Both the position numbers and the translations under genes were made by a program. Positions 7,840 through 15,996 of a DNA stretch of 21,897 bases are shown here, one piece after another (the first letter of the stretch is position 1; each line of letters opens with the position of its first letter). Under the pieces are notes generated by a model. The model saw only the letters and a list, made by a program, of their open reading frames with translations. It searched no databases and was not told the DNA's origin. The stretch is from CAZXYF01 sp964644705 (lineage in GTDB: Bacteria; Planctomycetota; Brocadiia; SM23-32), in assembly GCA_964644705.1 (NCBI GenBank), contig CAZXYF010000035.1, positions 1-21,897 on the forward strand, in the 5' to 3' direction.

Positions 7840-9054
7840 TTATTCGAGATCGAGGTCCTCGGGATGGAACTCATCAAAATCCACTGACACCGGATCAGTC
7901 CCCACGGCCCACTCAACATTCCTCTCGCTCAAAAGCTCTCTGCTGTCGGCTGCGTGCCGGAGCTCATCCATAAGACCATCCACCTCAGTGGCGATGTCTC
8001 CGTCGTCCACCTCGTATCTGTTGACATACGTATCGGGAATATCCCGGATGGTCCCGCTGGATTTATAGCACCCGTTGTTATGCAGTATTACGTTCCGCGT
8101 CGCGCTCAGCGGTGATTCCAGTTCGGCTTCACCATTGATGGCTTCCACCAGGTTACGCATGGGCATGATCGTCGATCCGCCGGGTTTTTCGCCTTCCTCA
8201 ACGTGGTCTCTACCGTCCACCCGGAATTGCCCCGGTCGCCACTCTGCCTCGCCTTTGTCGCCATACACTCGCACGCGCGGATCATTCCATCCGAGTGCAC
8301 AGAGGCTGAGATAAGTGTGCATGATGGCGCCATTTTCCAGTTCCGCCCGGGCGCACACCGTATCTTCCCCCTGAATGGGATGGGCATGGTACAGTTCGGC
8401 CTGCACGGAAGCGGGTCGTGCAGTCTGATTCGGCTCGGGACATACCGCATAAAGCGCATTCTGGATGTAATGGCACAATGGATTATCCAGAGGACCGTCA
8501 AGCACCCAGTCGTCGCCCAGTTTTGTCCGCCCCGCCCATCCGGAGCGTGCGTAGTAATTGTCGGTTCGGCGCCAGTATCCCTCGAGCACTATTTCCTGAA
8601 CCTCACCAATGACCCCGGCGGCGATATGCTGTTTTACGACACGCATGGCCTCATCATACATGTTCTGGAAACCCACCTGGCACATCAGGCCGGTCCGCTC
8701 AACGGCTGCCTGCATTTCATCAATGTGTTGCACGAGCACGGCCGGAGGTTTTTCCAGAAACACGTTGGCCCCGCTTTCCAGAACGTCCACCGTCATGGGC
8801 CGATGCAGCGGAATGGGAGTCGGCACGCTAATTATGTCCAGATCGTCCTCTGAATCGAGCAATTCCCGATAGTCCCCGTAAACACTCACCCCCTCGTTTT
8901 GCAGTTCTCTCAACCTCTCCTTGTTCTGATCCTGATAGGGTTCAGCGGCGGCTTCAATTGATATCAATCCTTCCGAGGCCAGTTCTTCCGCAGCGCTGAG
9001 ATGTGCGTTGGCAAATCCACCGACTCCGAAAATAGCGTACTGCAAAGTTTCCAT
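7840..9054 (-). CDS. Gfo/Idh/MocA-family oxidoreductase
   Basis: A 404-residue NAD(P)-dependent sugar or cyclitol dehydrogenase-type protein. The Rossmann fold opens with YAIFGVGGFANAHL (residues 6-19), and the family's active-site signature is present as NVFLEKPPA (about 97-105, E101-K102-P103). The C-terminal alpha/beta domain contains the long substrate-binding half of the family (HPIQGEDTVCARAELENGAIMHTYLSLC). The start is placed at the ATG at 9054 because AGGAG lies eight to nine bases before it; an in-frame start 27 residues upstream adds sequence that does not fit the family. It is the first gene of the minus-strand operon that continues with lpxB, the beta-helix protein and the kinase-aldolase. 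Substrate is not predictable; the neighbours suggest a sugar or sugar acid. Confidence 0.9.
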   Translation of the reverse strand: METLQYAIFGVGGFANAHLSAAEELASEGLISIEAAAEPYQDQNKERLRELQNEGVSVYGDYRELLDSEDDLDIISVPTPIPLHRPMTVDVLESGANVFLEKPPAVLVQHIDEMQAAVERTGLMCQVGFQNMYDEAMRVVKQHIAAGVIGEVQEIVLEGYWRRTDNYYARSGWAGRTKLGDDWVLDGPLDNPLCHYIQNALYAVCPEPNQTARPASVQAELYHAHPIQGEDTVCARAELENGAIMHTYLSLCALGWNDPRVRVYGDKGEAEWRPGQFRVDGRDHVEEGEKPGGSTIMPMRNLVEAINGEAELESPLSATRNVILHNNGCYKSSGTIRDIPDTYVNRYEVDDGDIATEVDGLMDELRHAADSRELLSERNVEWAVGTDPVSVDFDEFHPEDLDLE

Positions 9055-9609
9055 GTTGATAGCTCCTGTGAATAATAGTGCGTGACATGGGATGCTAATG
9101 AATTTGCCCCGGCCCTGCAAACTGTCAGACGACAATGAGGATTTCCCGTCTCCCCATGGGGGGCAGTCGCGTTATCAATTACCCGCGCTCCGAAAGCGCC
9201 ACCGGCCCGCATTTGGCGCCCGATAGCGCCGGAAGCCGCTGAGTTGAGTTGTCCACGACACGGTGGCGTTTGGGCCGGCGTATTCGGGGCTCGCGGAATC
9301 ACCTGTAAGTGATCCTTTACATCGCAGTGCTCCCTTCGTTTTGTTATCGCGCCGTACGGCGGACTCCGAGTGCTACCGGTTGGAGCGACGGTTAGCGGGG
9401 ACCTATAATTACTCTCCTGCCGGTGTTCTGCGGCTTATCACGACGCACACGAAGGTCTATACATCCCGAATCGCTGTTTTGGACAGACAGGTTCCTGGCC
9501 GATATCATCACCGGCAGGCACAACTTTGGCTTGGTCCCGCCCCCTTTCCTCCTGTATCCTCCGTTAGGTTGTAATCTGATATTTAAATGGTTTGCTTTCA
9601 GGAGATACC
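9055..9609. other. Divergent intergenic region with dyad symmetries
   Basis: This 555-base gap separates the divergent Gfo/Idh operon and the M20 peptidase gene. It has no convincing gene. It holds a perfect 10-base palindrome CCCCATGGGG (9152-9161), a GC-rich inverted repeat GGCGC/GCGCC with a six-base spacer (9215-9230), and ATCAC/GTGAT with a six-base spacer (9298-9313), any of which could be operators. For the minus-strand operon only a weak -10-like TATTAT (plus-strand 9076-9081) is visible near the start, without a good -35. The promoter for the plus-strand gene is listed separately. Confidence 0.45.
9380..9409 (+). promoter_or_regulatory. Sigma70-type promoter for the M20 peptidase gene
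   Basis: TTGGAG (9380-9385), an 18-base spacer and a perfect TATAAT (9404-9409). Transcription from here would start near 9416 and leave a leader of about 190 bases before the ATG at 9610. I see no recognisable riboswitch in that leader. Confidence 0.5.
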
Positions 9610-10881
9610 ATGGCTTTTAACTGCATTACCAGCTGGCTGGACGATCATGTTGACGAGATGATTGACCTGCAACGCGAACTCACCTCCATTCCCGCTCTCA
9701 ACCCCGAAACGGGAGGCGACGGCGAGTGGGAGAAGGCATCTTTCATTGAAGATTGGCTTCATCAGCACGGCCTGGATAACATTCAACACTACGATACCCC
9801 TGACAATCGGCTGGAAGAAGGTGCCCGACCCAATTTTGTGATCCGTATTCCGGGCCGGTCAACCCGGCCGCGGACGTGGGTCATGACCCATATGGACGTT
9901 GTGCCGCCCGGGGAAAAGATGGAGGATGGAACCTACAAGGGGTGGAACAGCAACCCGTTCGAGGTCAATCGCGACGGCGATTACCTGTATGGTCGTGGCG
10001 TTGAGGACAACCAGCAGTCGATGGTGGCCAATCTGTTCGCTGCACGCGCCCTTGCTGAATGTGATGTGACTCCACCGCGGCCCGTCGGCATATTGCTCGT
10101 CTCAGCGGAGGAAACGGGAAGCGAATACGGTCTCAAACGCCTGCTGGATGATCATGACGAACTGTTCTCCGAGGAAGATATCATTCTGGTTCCCGATGGG
10201 GGCAATGACAGCGGAACCATGATCGAGGTGGCGGAAAAGTCTCTCCTGTGGCTTACCTTCACCATCACGGGGGAGCAGACACACGGATCCACACCACAGC
10301 TGGGATGCAACGCATTTCGGGCCGGCATACGCCTGGCCGCAAACCTGGACGAGACGCTGAGCGATCGATTCGATGCGGAGGATGAGCTCTACCATCCGGC
10401 GACCTCAACGTTCGAGCCCACACGCCACGAGCGCAACGTTCCCAACGTCAACACTATCCCCGGAACGGAAACCTTTAGCTTTGATTGCCGGGTGCTGCCC
10501 CGGTATGAGCTCGACGAGGTCCTGGATTGCATCCGCGAGGAGATGCAGCGCGTGGATGGCAATATGGGTACCACAACGGAACTGACCGTTGAAAACCGTC
10601 TCTCTGCCGCCCCACCAACCTCTCCCGACGCTCCCGTCGTGGATATGCTCAAACAAAGTGTCGAAACGGTTTACGACGTGGAAGCGGAACCCATGGGGAT
10701 CGGTGGCAATACAGTCGCTTCGCACTTTCGGGAGAAAGGTTACCCCGCGGTGGTCTGGTCGCGAATCCTCGCCACCGCTCACCAGGCCAATGAATGCTGC
10801 CGGATACCGAACATGCTCGGGGACTCCAAGGTTTTTGCGAATATGTATCTGCAGGAGATTCCAGAAGATTCAAATTCCTGA
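9610..10881 (+). CDS. M20-family metallopeptidase/deacylase
   Basis: A 423-residue di-zinc hydrolase of the M20 family (carboxypeptidases, aminoacylases, succinyl-diaminopimelate desuccinylase, ArgE). All expected metal ligands and catalytic residues can be placed: H94 and D96 in THMDVV, bridging D133 in GVEDN, the catalytic E167 and E168 in SAEETGSEYG, D196 in VPDGG, and H391 in ATAHQANE. The lid/dimerisation domain (about 210-330) has the family pattern FTITGEQTHGSTP. No signal peptide is present, so it is cytoplasmic. The start at 9610 is chosen because AGGAG (9599-9603) sits at correct spacing; an in-frame TTG six codons earlier would overlap that site. It is a single-gene unit, convergent with the glycosidase gene. 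Sequence alone does not decide between peptidase and acyl-amino-acid hydrolase. Confidence 0.93.
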   Translation: MAFNCITSWLDDHVDEMIDLQRELTSIPALNPETGGDGEWEKASFIEDWLHQHGLDNIQHYDTPDNRLEEGARPNFVIRIPGRSTRPRTWVMTHMDVVPPGEKMEDGTYKGWNSNPFEVNRDGDYLYGRGVEDNQQSMVANLFAARALAECDVTPPRPVGILLVSAEETGSEYGLKRLLDDHDELFSEEDIILVPDGGNDSGTMIEVAEKSLLWLTFTITGEQTHGSTPQLGCNAFRAGIRLAANLDETLSDRFDAEDELYHPATSTFEPTRHERNVPNVNTIPGTETFSFDCRVLPRYELDEVLDCIREEMQRVDGNMGTTTELTVENRLSAAPPTSPDAPVVDMLKQSVETVYDVEAEPMGIGGNTVASHFREKGYPAVVWSRILATAHQANECCRIPNMLGDSKVFANMYLQEIPEDSNS

Positions 10882-10956
10882 TGGACCGGCACGAAACCCT
10901 GCCCGGACCTCGCGCTCGGCTCGGATTTCCCGACACGGCCAATCATCCGCGCAACA

Positions 10957-13149
10957 TCACGCCTGTTCCAGTTCAGCGCCCTGCAGTTGAATAGTCAGGT
11001 CGCCAATCAGGTCCCTGTTTCCGATTCGGGCCGTTGAAACTCCGTCCCGGGTTTTCACCGTGAGCCATGGCGCGCGCTGGTTGGCCCAGTCCACCAGCGG
11101 CAATAACGGCACCCGGAGCGTACCCCGCACCGGTGACAACTGCAGCTCTCCCTCCGCGCGGTTGAGCTGCATACCCGCCACCGCCATCGGAGCCCCGAAC
11201 ACCGTCGCACCACGGGGATAAAAGTTCAAATTGTTATCAGGCGTCGTGTCGTAATACAGGGAAGCATCCAGATTGTCCCCTGTCAGTGCCTGATACTCCC
11301 AGTATTTCTCCACATTGTTGAGCATGTCTATGCCCAGGTAAGCGGCCACGTAATCGCGCCACATGTTCTGGGAGAACCACACCGTATCATCGGATTGCCC
11401 GGTATGTCGGCTTCCATAGGGGCCACGGCACCGTCGTTCGGCCGTTTCGATGTCCCGGGCGAAACGAGCCTGTTTCCATCGCGGCATCTTGATGTTCGCC
11501 AGGAACAGATACAGCATTCCGTTCGGCGTATAAATCGAACAATCGTCCCAACCCTCCAGTTCGCCTTCCGGCAACGCCTCTCCGGTCCATGGATCAACGA
11601 GCCCTTCGGTTGTGCGGGTGAGCGTCACGGCAAAATGGTCTTTGATCCATGCTTTCTCATTCAAGCTTTTGATGCTCTTCGAGGCAAAAGCTTTCCAGCG
11701 CTCGGCGTTGGATTCCTCCTTCCCCCCCACAAGATCTTCCATCTCGCCCAATGCCCACAGGGCAGCCTGAGACTTGACGCCAAGATAGGTCTGTTCTCGA
11801 CCGTACTGGAGCGCCGGACTGGCATCATCGATTGTGTTAGCAGTGCCTCGGTCCGGAAACCCGGTGCCGGTGGTGTCGCACGTCACGATGAACTCCGCCA
11901 GACGCCGACACAGCGGCAGATGCTTTTTCGCGAGCGCCTCATCGCCGGTGAAGAAAGTTCGTGCCGCCAGCATGAGCAGATAATTCGCACTTTCCTCAAC
12001 GGCCATATCGTGGGGATACGCCTGCCGCCCAACCATATGGTTGGCGCCCATGTCGTGACAGATGTAGGATGTGCCTTTCCATTGTTTGCCGAACCGCTCC
12101 TGCGCGTCCACCTCGAAATCGGCCCACTCGTTGATCAACATATCCAGCAGTTCGGGCCAGAGAGCCAGATACACCATCGCGTTGTTGTATTCCACGTCCA
12201 CCGTGGAGTGGTAGTAACACGACCCCTCCCACACGCTAAACCAATCGTCCCCTTTCCGGGTCGTCCACCAGGTATTGGCCAGGAAGGAGTGGAGAGAGAG
12301 AGCCGTGAAATTGGAGGTCGTCCGTCCCAGTGACCAGTCCCGGAACAGATCATCCAAAAAGTCGCATCTTTCCCCAACGCTTTCACGGTTGTTTTGTGCC
12401 CACGACGCAAGCTTATCTTCACTGGCAAAAAATTCATGGTATTTGAAGGGACCGGGCTCGCCACCCACTTTCAAAACCGATTCTTCCGTCCAGGAGGTCC
12501 ACATCATGGAAGATGATGCGGATTCCCCGTCAGAAAGATCAAAGGGAACTGACATCGCACCGGCATTATTCACCGTGCCCTCTTCGCACCAGAGGGTGGC
12601 ATCAACTGGAAAGCTCCCCCGATCGGTGATGTCCGGGTTGGCCGGATCCCCCTCCTCCACCACGCTGGTGGATATAAAACTGTAGCGAAAATGATCCGGA
12701 TCTTCCTCAAACTGAACATCCTGCCCGCTGAGGCGAAAAACAATTTCGCCATTTTCCAGTGGTGAATCCACCTCAGACCATCGCCACTCGTCCAGCCGGC
12801 GCACCGTCAAATCAACGTAATACACCGGTGCCGTGGAAAGACGGGCGTTCCGCGGATAAAAAGGAGTGCGCAAAGACATTTCAAACTCAATGCGCCAGTC
12901 CGGATGAATCCCGCGATAGCACAAAGAGGTAAGAGACGTGAATTGCTCCAGATAGGGAAAAACCTCCCCCTGATCAGTAAACGGCAGGCAAAACATCTCA
13001 CCGTTCTGCGCCCGGACTCCCACAGCCAAATCGAGTGGTTGCTCACGAAACTTCCCGAATGCGTTGTGATATACGGCTTTCCCGGCAGGATCGAATATGA
13101 GATTGAAACGGCTGCCCAGCGTTGCGGCACAATCGCTCATAACATGCAT
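10957..13149 (-). CDS. GH52-like (alpha/alpha)6-barrel glycoside hydrolase, clan GH-O type
   Basis: A 730-residue protein with a beta-sandwich-like N-terminal half and a helical C-terminal half. The layout and several motifs match what I recall of GH52 beta-xylosidases: WEGSCYYHSTVDVEYN (307-322; GH52 has NEGEYRMMNTFDLTVD), CHDMGANHMVGRQAY (GH52 THDMGVANTFSRPHY), NTIDDASPALQYGREQTYLG (GH52 TYDSLDVSLGQARNNLYLA) and FYPRGATVFG near the C end. By this alignment Glu308 would be the nucleophile and Asp441 or Asp442 the general acid. The beta-xylosidase activity of characterised GH52 enzymes cannot be assumed at this distance; GH116 or a GtaA/DUF4965-type glutaminase-like protein are alternatives with similar barrels. 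There is no signal peptide, as in intracellular GH52 enzymes. ATG at 13149 is preceded by GGGAG at eight bases. Confidence 0.72.
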   Translation of the reverse strand: MHVMSDCAATLGSRFNLIFDPAGKAVYHNAFGKFREQPLDLAVGVRAQNGEMFCLPFTDQGEVFPYLEQFTSLTSLCYRGIHPDWRIEFEMSLRTPFYPRNARLSTAPVYYVDLTVRRLDEWRWSEVDSPLENGEIVFRLSGQDVQFEEDPDHFRYSFISTSVVEEGDPANPDITDRGSFPVDATLWCEEGTVNNAGAMSVPFDLSDGESASSSMMWTSWTEESVLKVGGEPGPFKYHEFFASEDKLASWAQNNRESVGERCDFLDDLFRDWSLGRTTSNFTALSLHSFLANTWWTTRKGDDWFSVWEGSCYYHSTVDVEYNNAMVYLALWPELLDMLINEWADFEVDAQERFGKQWKGTSYICHDMGANHMVGRQAYPHDMAVEESANYLLMLAARTFFTGDEALAKKHLPLCRRLAEFIVTCDTTGTGFPDRGTANTIDDASPALQYGREQTYLGVKSQAALWALGEMEDLVGGKEESNAERWKAFASKSIKSLNEKAWIKDHFAVTLTRTTEGLVDPWTGEALPEGELEGWDDCSIYTPNGMLYLFLANIKMPRWKQARFARDIETAERRCRGPYGSRHTGQSDDTVWFSQNMWRDYVAAYLGIDMLNNVEKYWEYQALTGDNLDASLYYDTTPDNNLNFYPRGATVFGAPMAVAGMQLNRAEGELQLSPVRGTLRVPLLPLVDWANQRAPWLTVKTRDGVSTARIGNRDLIGDLTIQLQGAELEQA

Positions 13150-13288
13150 AACATTGTCTCCCGAAACGTAACGTGCGCGGAATCCGTCGATACCAGATGA
13201 AGGCCCCGCGCGGTAAGGAGTCCATCAGCTCACCCGTCCTCAGTGCGCGTTCAGAACAGGACGAGGTCTTGATCTCACAGACGAACGG

Positions 13289-13317
13289 ATTGTACGTCTC
13301 CCTGCGGGGATCGTCAA
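13289..13317 (-). promoter_or_regulatory. Sigma70-type promoter for the glycosidase gene
   Basis: On the minus strand: TTGACG (plus-strand 13312-13317), a 17-base spacer and TACAAT (13289-13294), each one mismatch from consensus. The leader to the ATG at 13149 would be about 130 bases. Confidence 0.6.
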
Positions 13318-13417
13318 ATGGTGGACAACTGGTTCCACGGGTCACCATGGCGAATCAGGGCCCCTTTGCGGGTTGGATTCACACTTCAATCATTTACTTC
13401 TGGTTTGATCCCGATAG

Positions 13418-13447
13418 TTGCCATTCGCCGCGATATCCCCTTATAAT
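13418..13447 (+). promoter_or_regulatory. Sigma70-type promoter for the kdsD operon
   Basis: TTGCCA (13418-13423), an 18-base spacer and a perfect TATAAT (13442-13447). The predicted transcription start near 13454 gives a leader of about 37 bases before the kdsD ATG at 13491. This also argues against any start further upstream. Confidence 0.65.
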
Positions 13448-13490
13448 CTCGATTTATTGGGCTTCACTTCCCTTTTTTACTACCGGATTC

Positions 13491-14474
13491 ATGGATTTAA
13501 TAGCCAACGGAAAACGCATCGTCGAGATGGAAGCAGACGCACTCTACTCCGTCTCCGAAAACATGGGCGAGGAATTTGCCGAAGCCGTAAACGCCCTCAA
13601 AGAGTGTACCGGTCGAGTGATTGTGACAGGCGTGGGGAAGGCGGGCCTGATCGGACGCAAAATTTCCGCCACCCTCGCCAGCACCGGCATCGCCTCATAC
13701 TGGATGCACGCGGTGGAAGCCCGACACGGAGATCTCGGTCGCGTCCTTCCCGATGACGTGGTCCTTGCCATCAGCAACAGCGGCGAGACCGAGGTCGTAC
13801 AGCTCCTGGAACCCCTGAAGAAGATCGACACCCGCATCATCGCCATTACCGGTCACGACACATCCACGCTGGCCCAGTACAGCGACATCATCCTGAGTAT
13901 CGGTCACATTGAAGAAGCCTGCCCGCTCGGCCTGGCTCCCTCATGCACCACAACCGCCATGCTTGCAATGGGTGACGCCCTGGCGCTCACCCTGTTCGAC
14001 ATTCGCGACATGACCAAAGAGGATTATGCTTTTTATCATCCGGGTGGTGAGCTCGGCCGGCAGCTGATCACTGTCGAGGAAGCAATGCGGATCGACGAGC
14101 GCAATCCCGTTGCCCCCCAGGACATAACCGTACGCGAAGCTATGAACGTTATGAGCACAGAAGGTTCGCCGGGAGCGGTTTCTCTGGTTGATGAAGATGG
14201 CAAACTTGCTGGCTTTTTCACTGATGGTGATGTCCGTCGCCTCATCCGGGAGAACGGGGCGCGGATCCTGGAGGAACCCGTAGCCAGTGCCATGACCCGA
14301 GACCCACTGACCGTTTCCACCACGGACCTGGCCGCCGAAGCATACCAGGTTATGCGGGACCGTCGCATCGACAACTTGCCCGTCGTGGACCGGGAAGGCG
14401 TTCCCGTTGGAATCATCGATGTTCAGGACTGGCTGGACGTTGAACGTGGCGTTGAAAGTCCCGTCAAACAATGA
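13491..14474 (+). CDS. kdsD: Arabinose-5-phosphate isomerase (KdsD/KpsF/GutQ family)
   Basis: A 327-residue protein, essentially the length of E. coli KdsD (328). It interconverts ribulose-5-phosphate and arabinose-5-phosphate, the first step toward Kdo. Residues 40-170 form the SIS sugar-isomerase domain, with GVGKAGLIGRK (47-57), EARHGDLG (76-83), SNSGET (95-100) and the family signature EACPLGLAPSCTTTAMLAMGDALA (about 142-165). HPGGELGR (183-190) carries the histidine equivalent to the catalytic one of E. coli KdsD. Two CBS domains follow (about 195-255 and 262-320), as in the full-length family. The ATG at 13491 is chosen from homologue length and the promoter just upstream. Its ribosome site is weak, but a TTTTTTAC tract precedes it (13473-13480). 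It heads a plus-strand operon with kdsC 52 bases downstream. Confidence 0.95.
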   Translation: MDLIANGKRIVEMEADALYSVSENMGEEFAEAVNALKECTGRVIVTGVGKAGLIGRKISATLASTGIASYWMHAVEARHGDLGRVLPDDVVLAISNSGETEVVQLLEPLKKIDTRIIAITGHDTSTLAQYSDIILSIGHIEEACPLGLAPSCTTTAMLAMGDALALTLFDIRDMTKEDYAFYHPGGELGRQLITVEEAMRIDERNPVAPQDITVREAMNVMSTEGSPGAVSLVDEDGKLAGFFTDGDVRRLIRENGARILEEPVASAMTRDPLTVSTTDLAAEAYQVMRDRRIDNLPVVDREGVPVGIIDVQDWLDVERGVESPVKQ

Positions 14475-14526
14475 CCATCCCGTCGTGCATTTTTTACAGT
14501 TACCCTCTGTCAATGCGAGCAGACAC

Positions 14527-15057
14527 ATGATTCAGGATCTTGAAAAGAAACTCCGCGCAGTGAATATGCTGGCCATGGACGTTGACGGCGTTCTCACCAC
14601 CGGTGAGGCGCTGTATGGAACGGATGGATTTGAAGCCGTTGCTTTCAATGTGCGCGATGGCGCCTCCATCAAATGGCTGCAGCGATACGGATTGAGCACC
14701 GCAATCATTACGGGGCGAACCGTGGAGGCCGTCCGGGAGCGCGCGGATGATCTGGGTATTGAACACATATATCAGGGAGCGAAAGTCAAACTGGAAGCAT
14801 ACGCACGCCTGAAAACCGATAGCGGAATGGACGATAATGACATCTGCTACATCGGCGATGATCTCACCGACATTCCCGTGCTGCGCCACGCCGGGATGGC
14901 CGCGACGGTTGCCAATGCTCCCGCGGAGGTCAAAAATGTGGCCGATCTGGTCACCGATGCTCCGTCGGGAAAAGGAGCGGTGCGCCAGCTGGCGGATCGA
15001 CTGTTGAAAGCGCAGGGGCACTGGGAAAAACTCATGGAACGATATTTCACCGATTGA
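14527..15057 (+). CDS. kdsC: 3-deoxy-D-manno-octulosonate-8-phosphate phosphatase
   Basis: A 176-residue HAD-superfamily (C0, no cap) phosphatase that removes phosphate from Kdo-8-phosphate to give Kdo. Catalytic motif I is MDVDGVLTTG with Asp18 and Asp20; motif II is the Thr of IITGR (61-64); Lys86 lies in YQGAKVK; motif IV is GDDLTD (110-115). The C-terminal SGKGAVRQLADRLLKAQG is also characteristic of KdsC. The start at 14527 matches family length; a longer in-frame extension would overlap kdsD. The ribosome site is poor (GAGC), again preceded by a TTTTTTAC tract (14490-14497). Order kdsD-kdsC is conserved in many Gram-negative bacteria. kdsA and kdsB are not in the window. Confidence 0.95.
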   Translation: MIQDLEKKLRAVNMLAMDVDGVLTTGEALYGTDGFEAVAFNVRDGASIKWLQRYGLSTAIITGRTVEAVRERADDLGIEHIYQGAKVKLEAYARLKTDSGMDDNDICYIGDDLTDIPVLRHAGMAATVANAPAEVKNVADLVTDAPSGKGAVRQLADRLLKAQGHWEKLMERYFTD

Positions 15058-15086
15058 CTATTCTTTTTTTACCGGAGCGACAAATT

Positions 15087-15914
15087 ATGAGCAAAAACGA
15101 ACTTGAACTGGATCTGAGTGATGAAACCATTGTTCTGACCGGCGGAGCCGGTATCCTGTGTGGAACCATGTCGAAAGCGCTGGCCAAACGCGGCGCCAGC
15201 GTGGCCGTCCTGGATATCGATGAGGACGCGGCAGAAGAACAGGCGCACAAAATCCGCGAAGCCGGTGGAGAGGCGATCGCAGTCACCGCCAGTGTGCTGG
15301 ACCGCGAAGACCTCCAGCATGCCGTGAGCCTCGTTGAAGAGTCACTTGGCACCCCCACCACTCTGATCAATGGTGCGGGCGGCAACAAGGCTGAGGCCAC
15401 AACAGGACCAGATAAAGAATTCTTCGACCTGCCAGACGACGCCCTGCGTGACGTGTTTGATCTGAATTGTATTGGCACGTTCCTCCCCAGCCAGGTCTTC
15501 GGCCAGGCCATGGTCGATGCGGGTGGCGGAAACATCATCAATATTTCGAGCATGAATGCTTTCAGCCCGCTCACGAAAATTCCGGCCTACAGTGCGGCCA
15601 AAGCTGCCGTCAGCAACTTCACGGAGTGGCTGGCCGTCCATATGAGTCAAAACTATGACAACAAAATCCGGGTGAACGCCATCGCACCGGGCTTTTTCCT
15701 GACCAAACAGAACAGGTTCCTCCTGATCGACGAAGACAGTGGCGACCTCACCGATCGGGGCTCCACAATCATTGACCATACTCCGATGGAACGATTTGGG
15801 GAGCCGGAGGACCTGATCGGCACAATCCTGTGGTTGCTGAGCGATTCCTCCAAATTCGTGCACGGGATTGTGGTGCCGATTGATGGTGGATTCAACGCAT
15901 TCAGCGGTGTATGA
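15087..15914 (+). CDS. SDR-family oxidoreductase, D-mannonate oxidoreductase-like
   Basis: A 275-residue NAD(P)-dependent short-chain dehydrogenase. The cofactor-binding glycine motif is TGGAGILCG (18-26), NGAGG lies at 95-99, the catalytic serine is in NISSMNA (152-158), and Tyr168/Lys172 form the YxxxK motif. The C-terminal stretch GFFLTKQNRFLL, LTDRG, IIDHTPMERFGEPEDL and PIDGGFNAFSGV is very like the Bacillus YjmF/UxuB-type fructuronate reductases, which interconvert D-mannonate and D-fructuronate in hexuronate catabolism. The exact substrate is inferred from that similarity; 2-deoxygluconate or related dehydrogenases are alternatives. The start at 15087 is supported by GGAG (15074-15077); a TTTTTTAC tract lies just upstream. 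It begins 29 bases after kdsC and is followed by a terminator-like hairpin. Confidence 0.88.
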   Translation: MSKNELELDLSDETIVLTGGAGILCGTMSKALAKRGASVAVLDIDEDAAEEQAHKIREAGGEAIAVTASVLDREDLQHAVSLVEESLGTPTTLINGAGGNKAEATTGPDKEFFDLPDDALRDVFDLNCIGTFLPSQVFGQAMVDAGGGNIINISSMNAFSPLTKIPAYSAAKAAVSNFTEWLAVHMSQNYDNKIRVNAIAPGFFLTKQNRFLLIDEDSGDLTDRGSTIIDHTPMERFGEPEDLIGTILWLLSDSSKFVHGIVVPIDGGFNAFSGV

Positions 15915-15934
15915 AACATATAGCTCCCCCGAAC

Positions 15935-15973
15935 CGGACTCTCGGCCCCGTCGGCCCGGGAGTCCGACCTTTT
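15935..15973 (+). terminator. Terminator- or attenuator-like stem-loop inside the operon
   Basis: An 11-base-pair stem (outer arms CGGACTC and GAGTCCG, one G-T pair, then three more G-C pairs) encloses a 10-base loop at 15935-15966. It is followed by ACCTTTT (15967-15973). It sits in the 82-base gap after the SDR gene. As the next gene has no obvious promoter of its own, partial read-through is likely. Confidence 0.6.
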
Positions 15974-15996
15974 CTCTCCCACTCTCAAAACGGAAA

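Larger units (their letters stand above)
13150..13490. other. Divergent promoter region between glycosidase and kdsD
   Basis: A 341-base gap with a good promoter facing each way (listed separately), about 100 bases apart. Between them is an ATGGTG/CACCAT inverted repeat (13318-13348) that encloses GTGGA/TCCAC. It lies immediately upstream of the glycosidase promoter's -35 box and could be an operator. No gene is supported: an open frame continuing upstream from kdsD spans both promoters and has no homology-like character. Confidence 0.45.

Noticed and set aside
9263..9620. Short open frames in the Gfo/Idh to M20 gap
   Set aside because: No ribosome sites or domain-like sequence; they overlap the promoter at 9380-9409 and the start of the M20 gene.
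11395..12333. A 312-codon open frame on the plus strand inside the glycosidase gene
   Set aside because: It has no family-like motifs, and the minus-strand frame encodes a full-length glycosidase with conserved catalytic motifs.
13173..13490. Upstream extension of kdsD by 106 codons
   Set aside because: It runs through both divergent promoters, and the family length fits the start at 13491.
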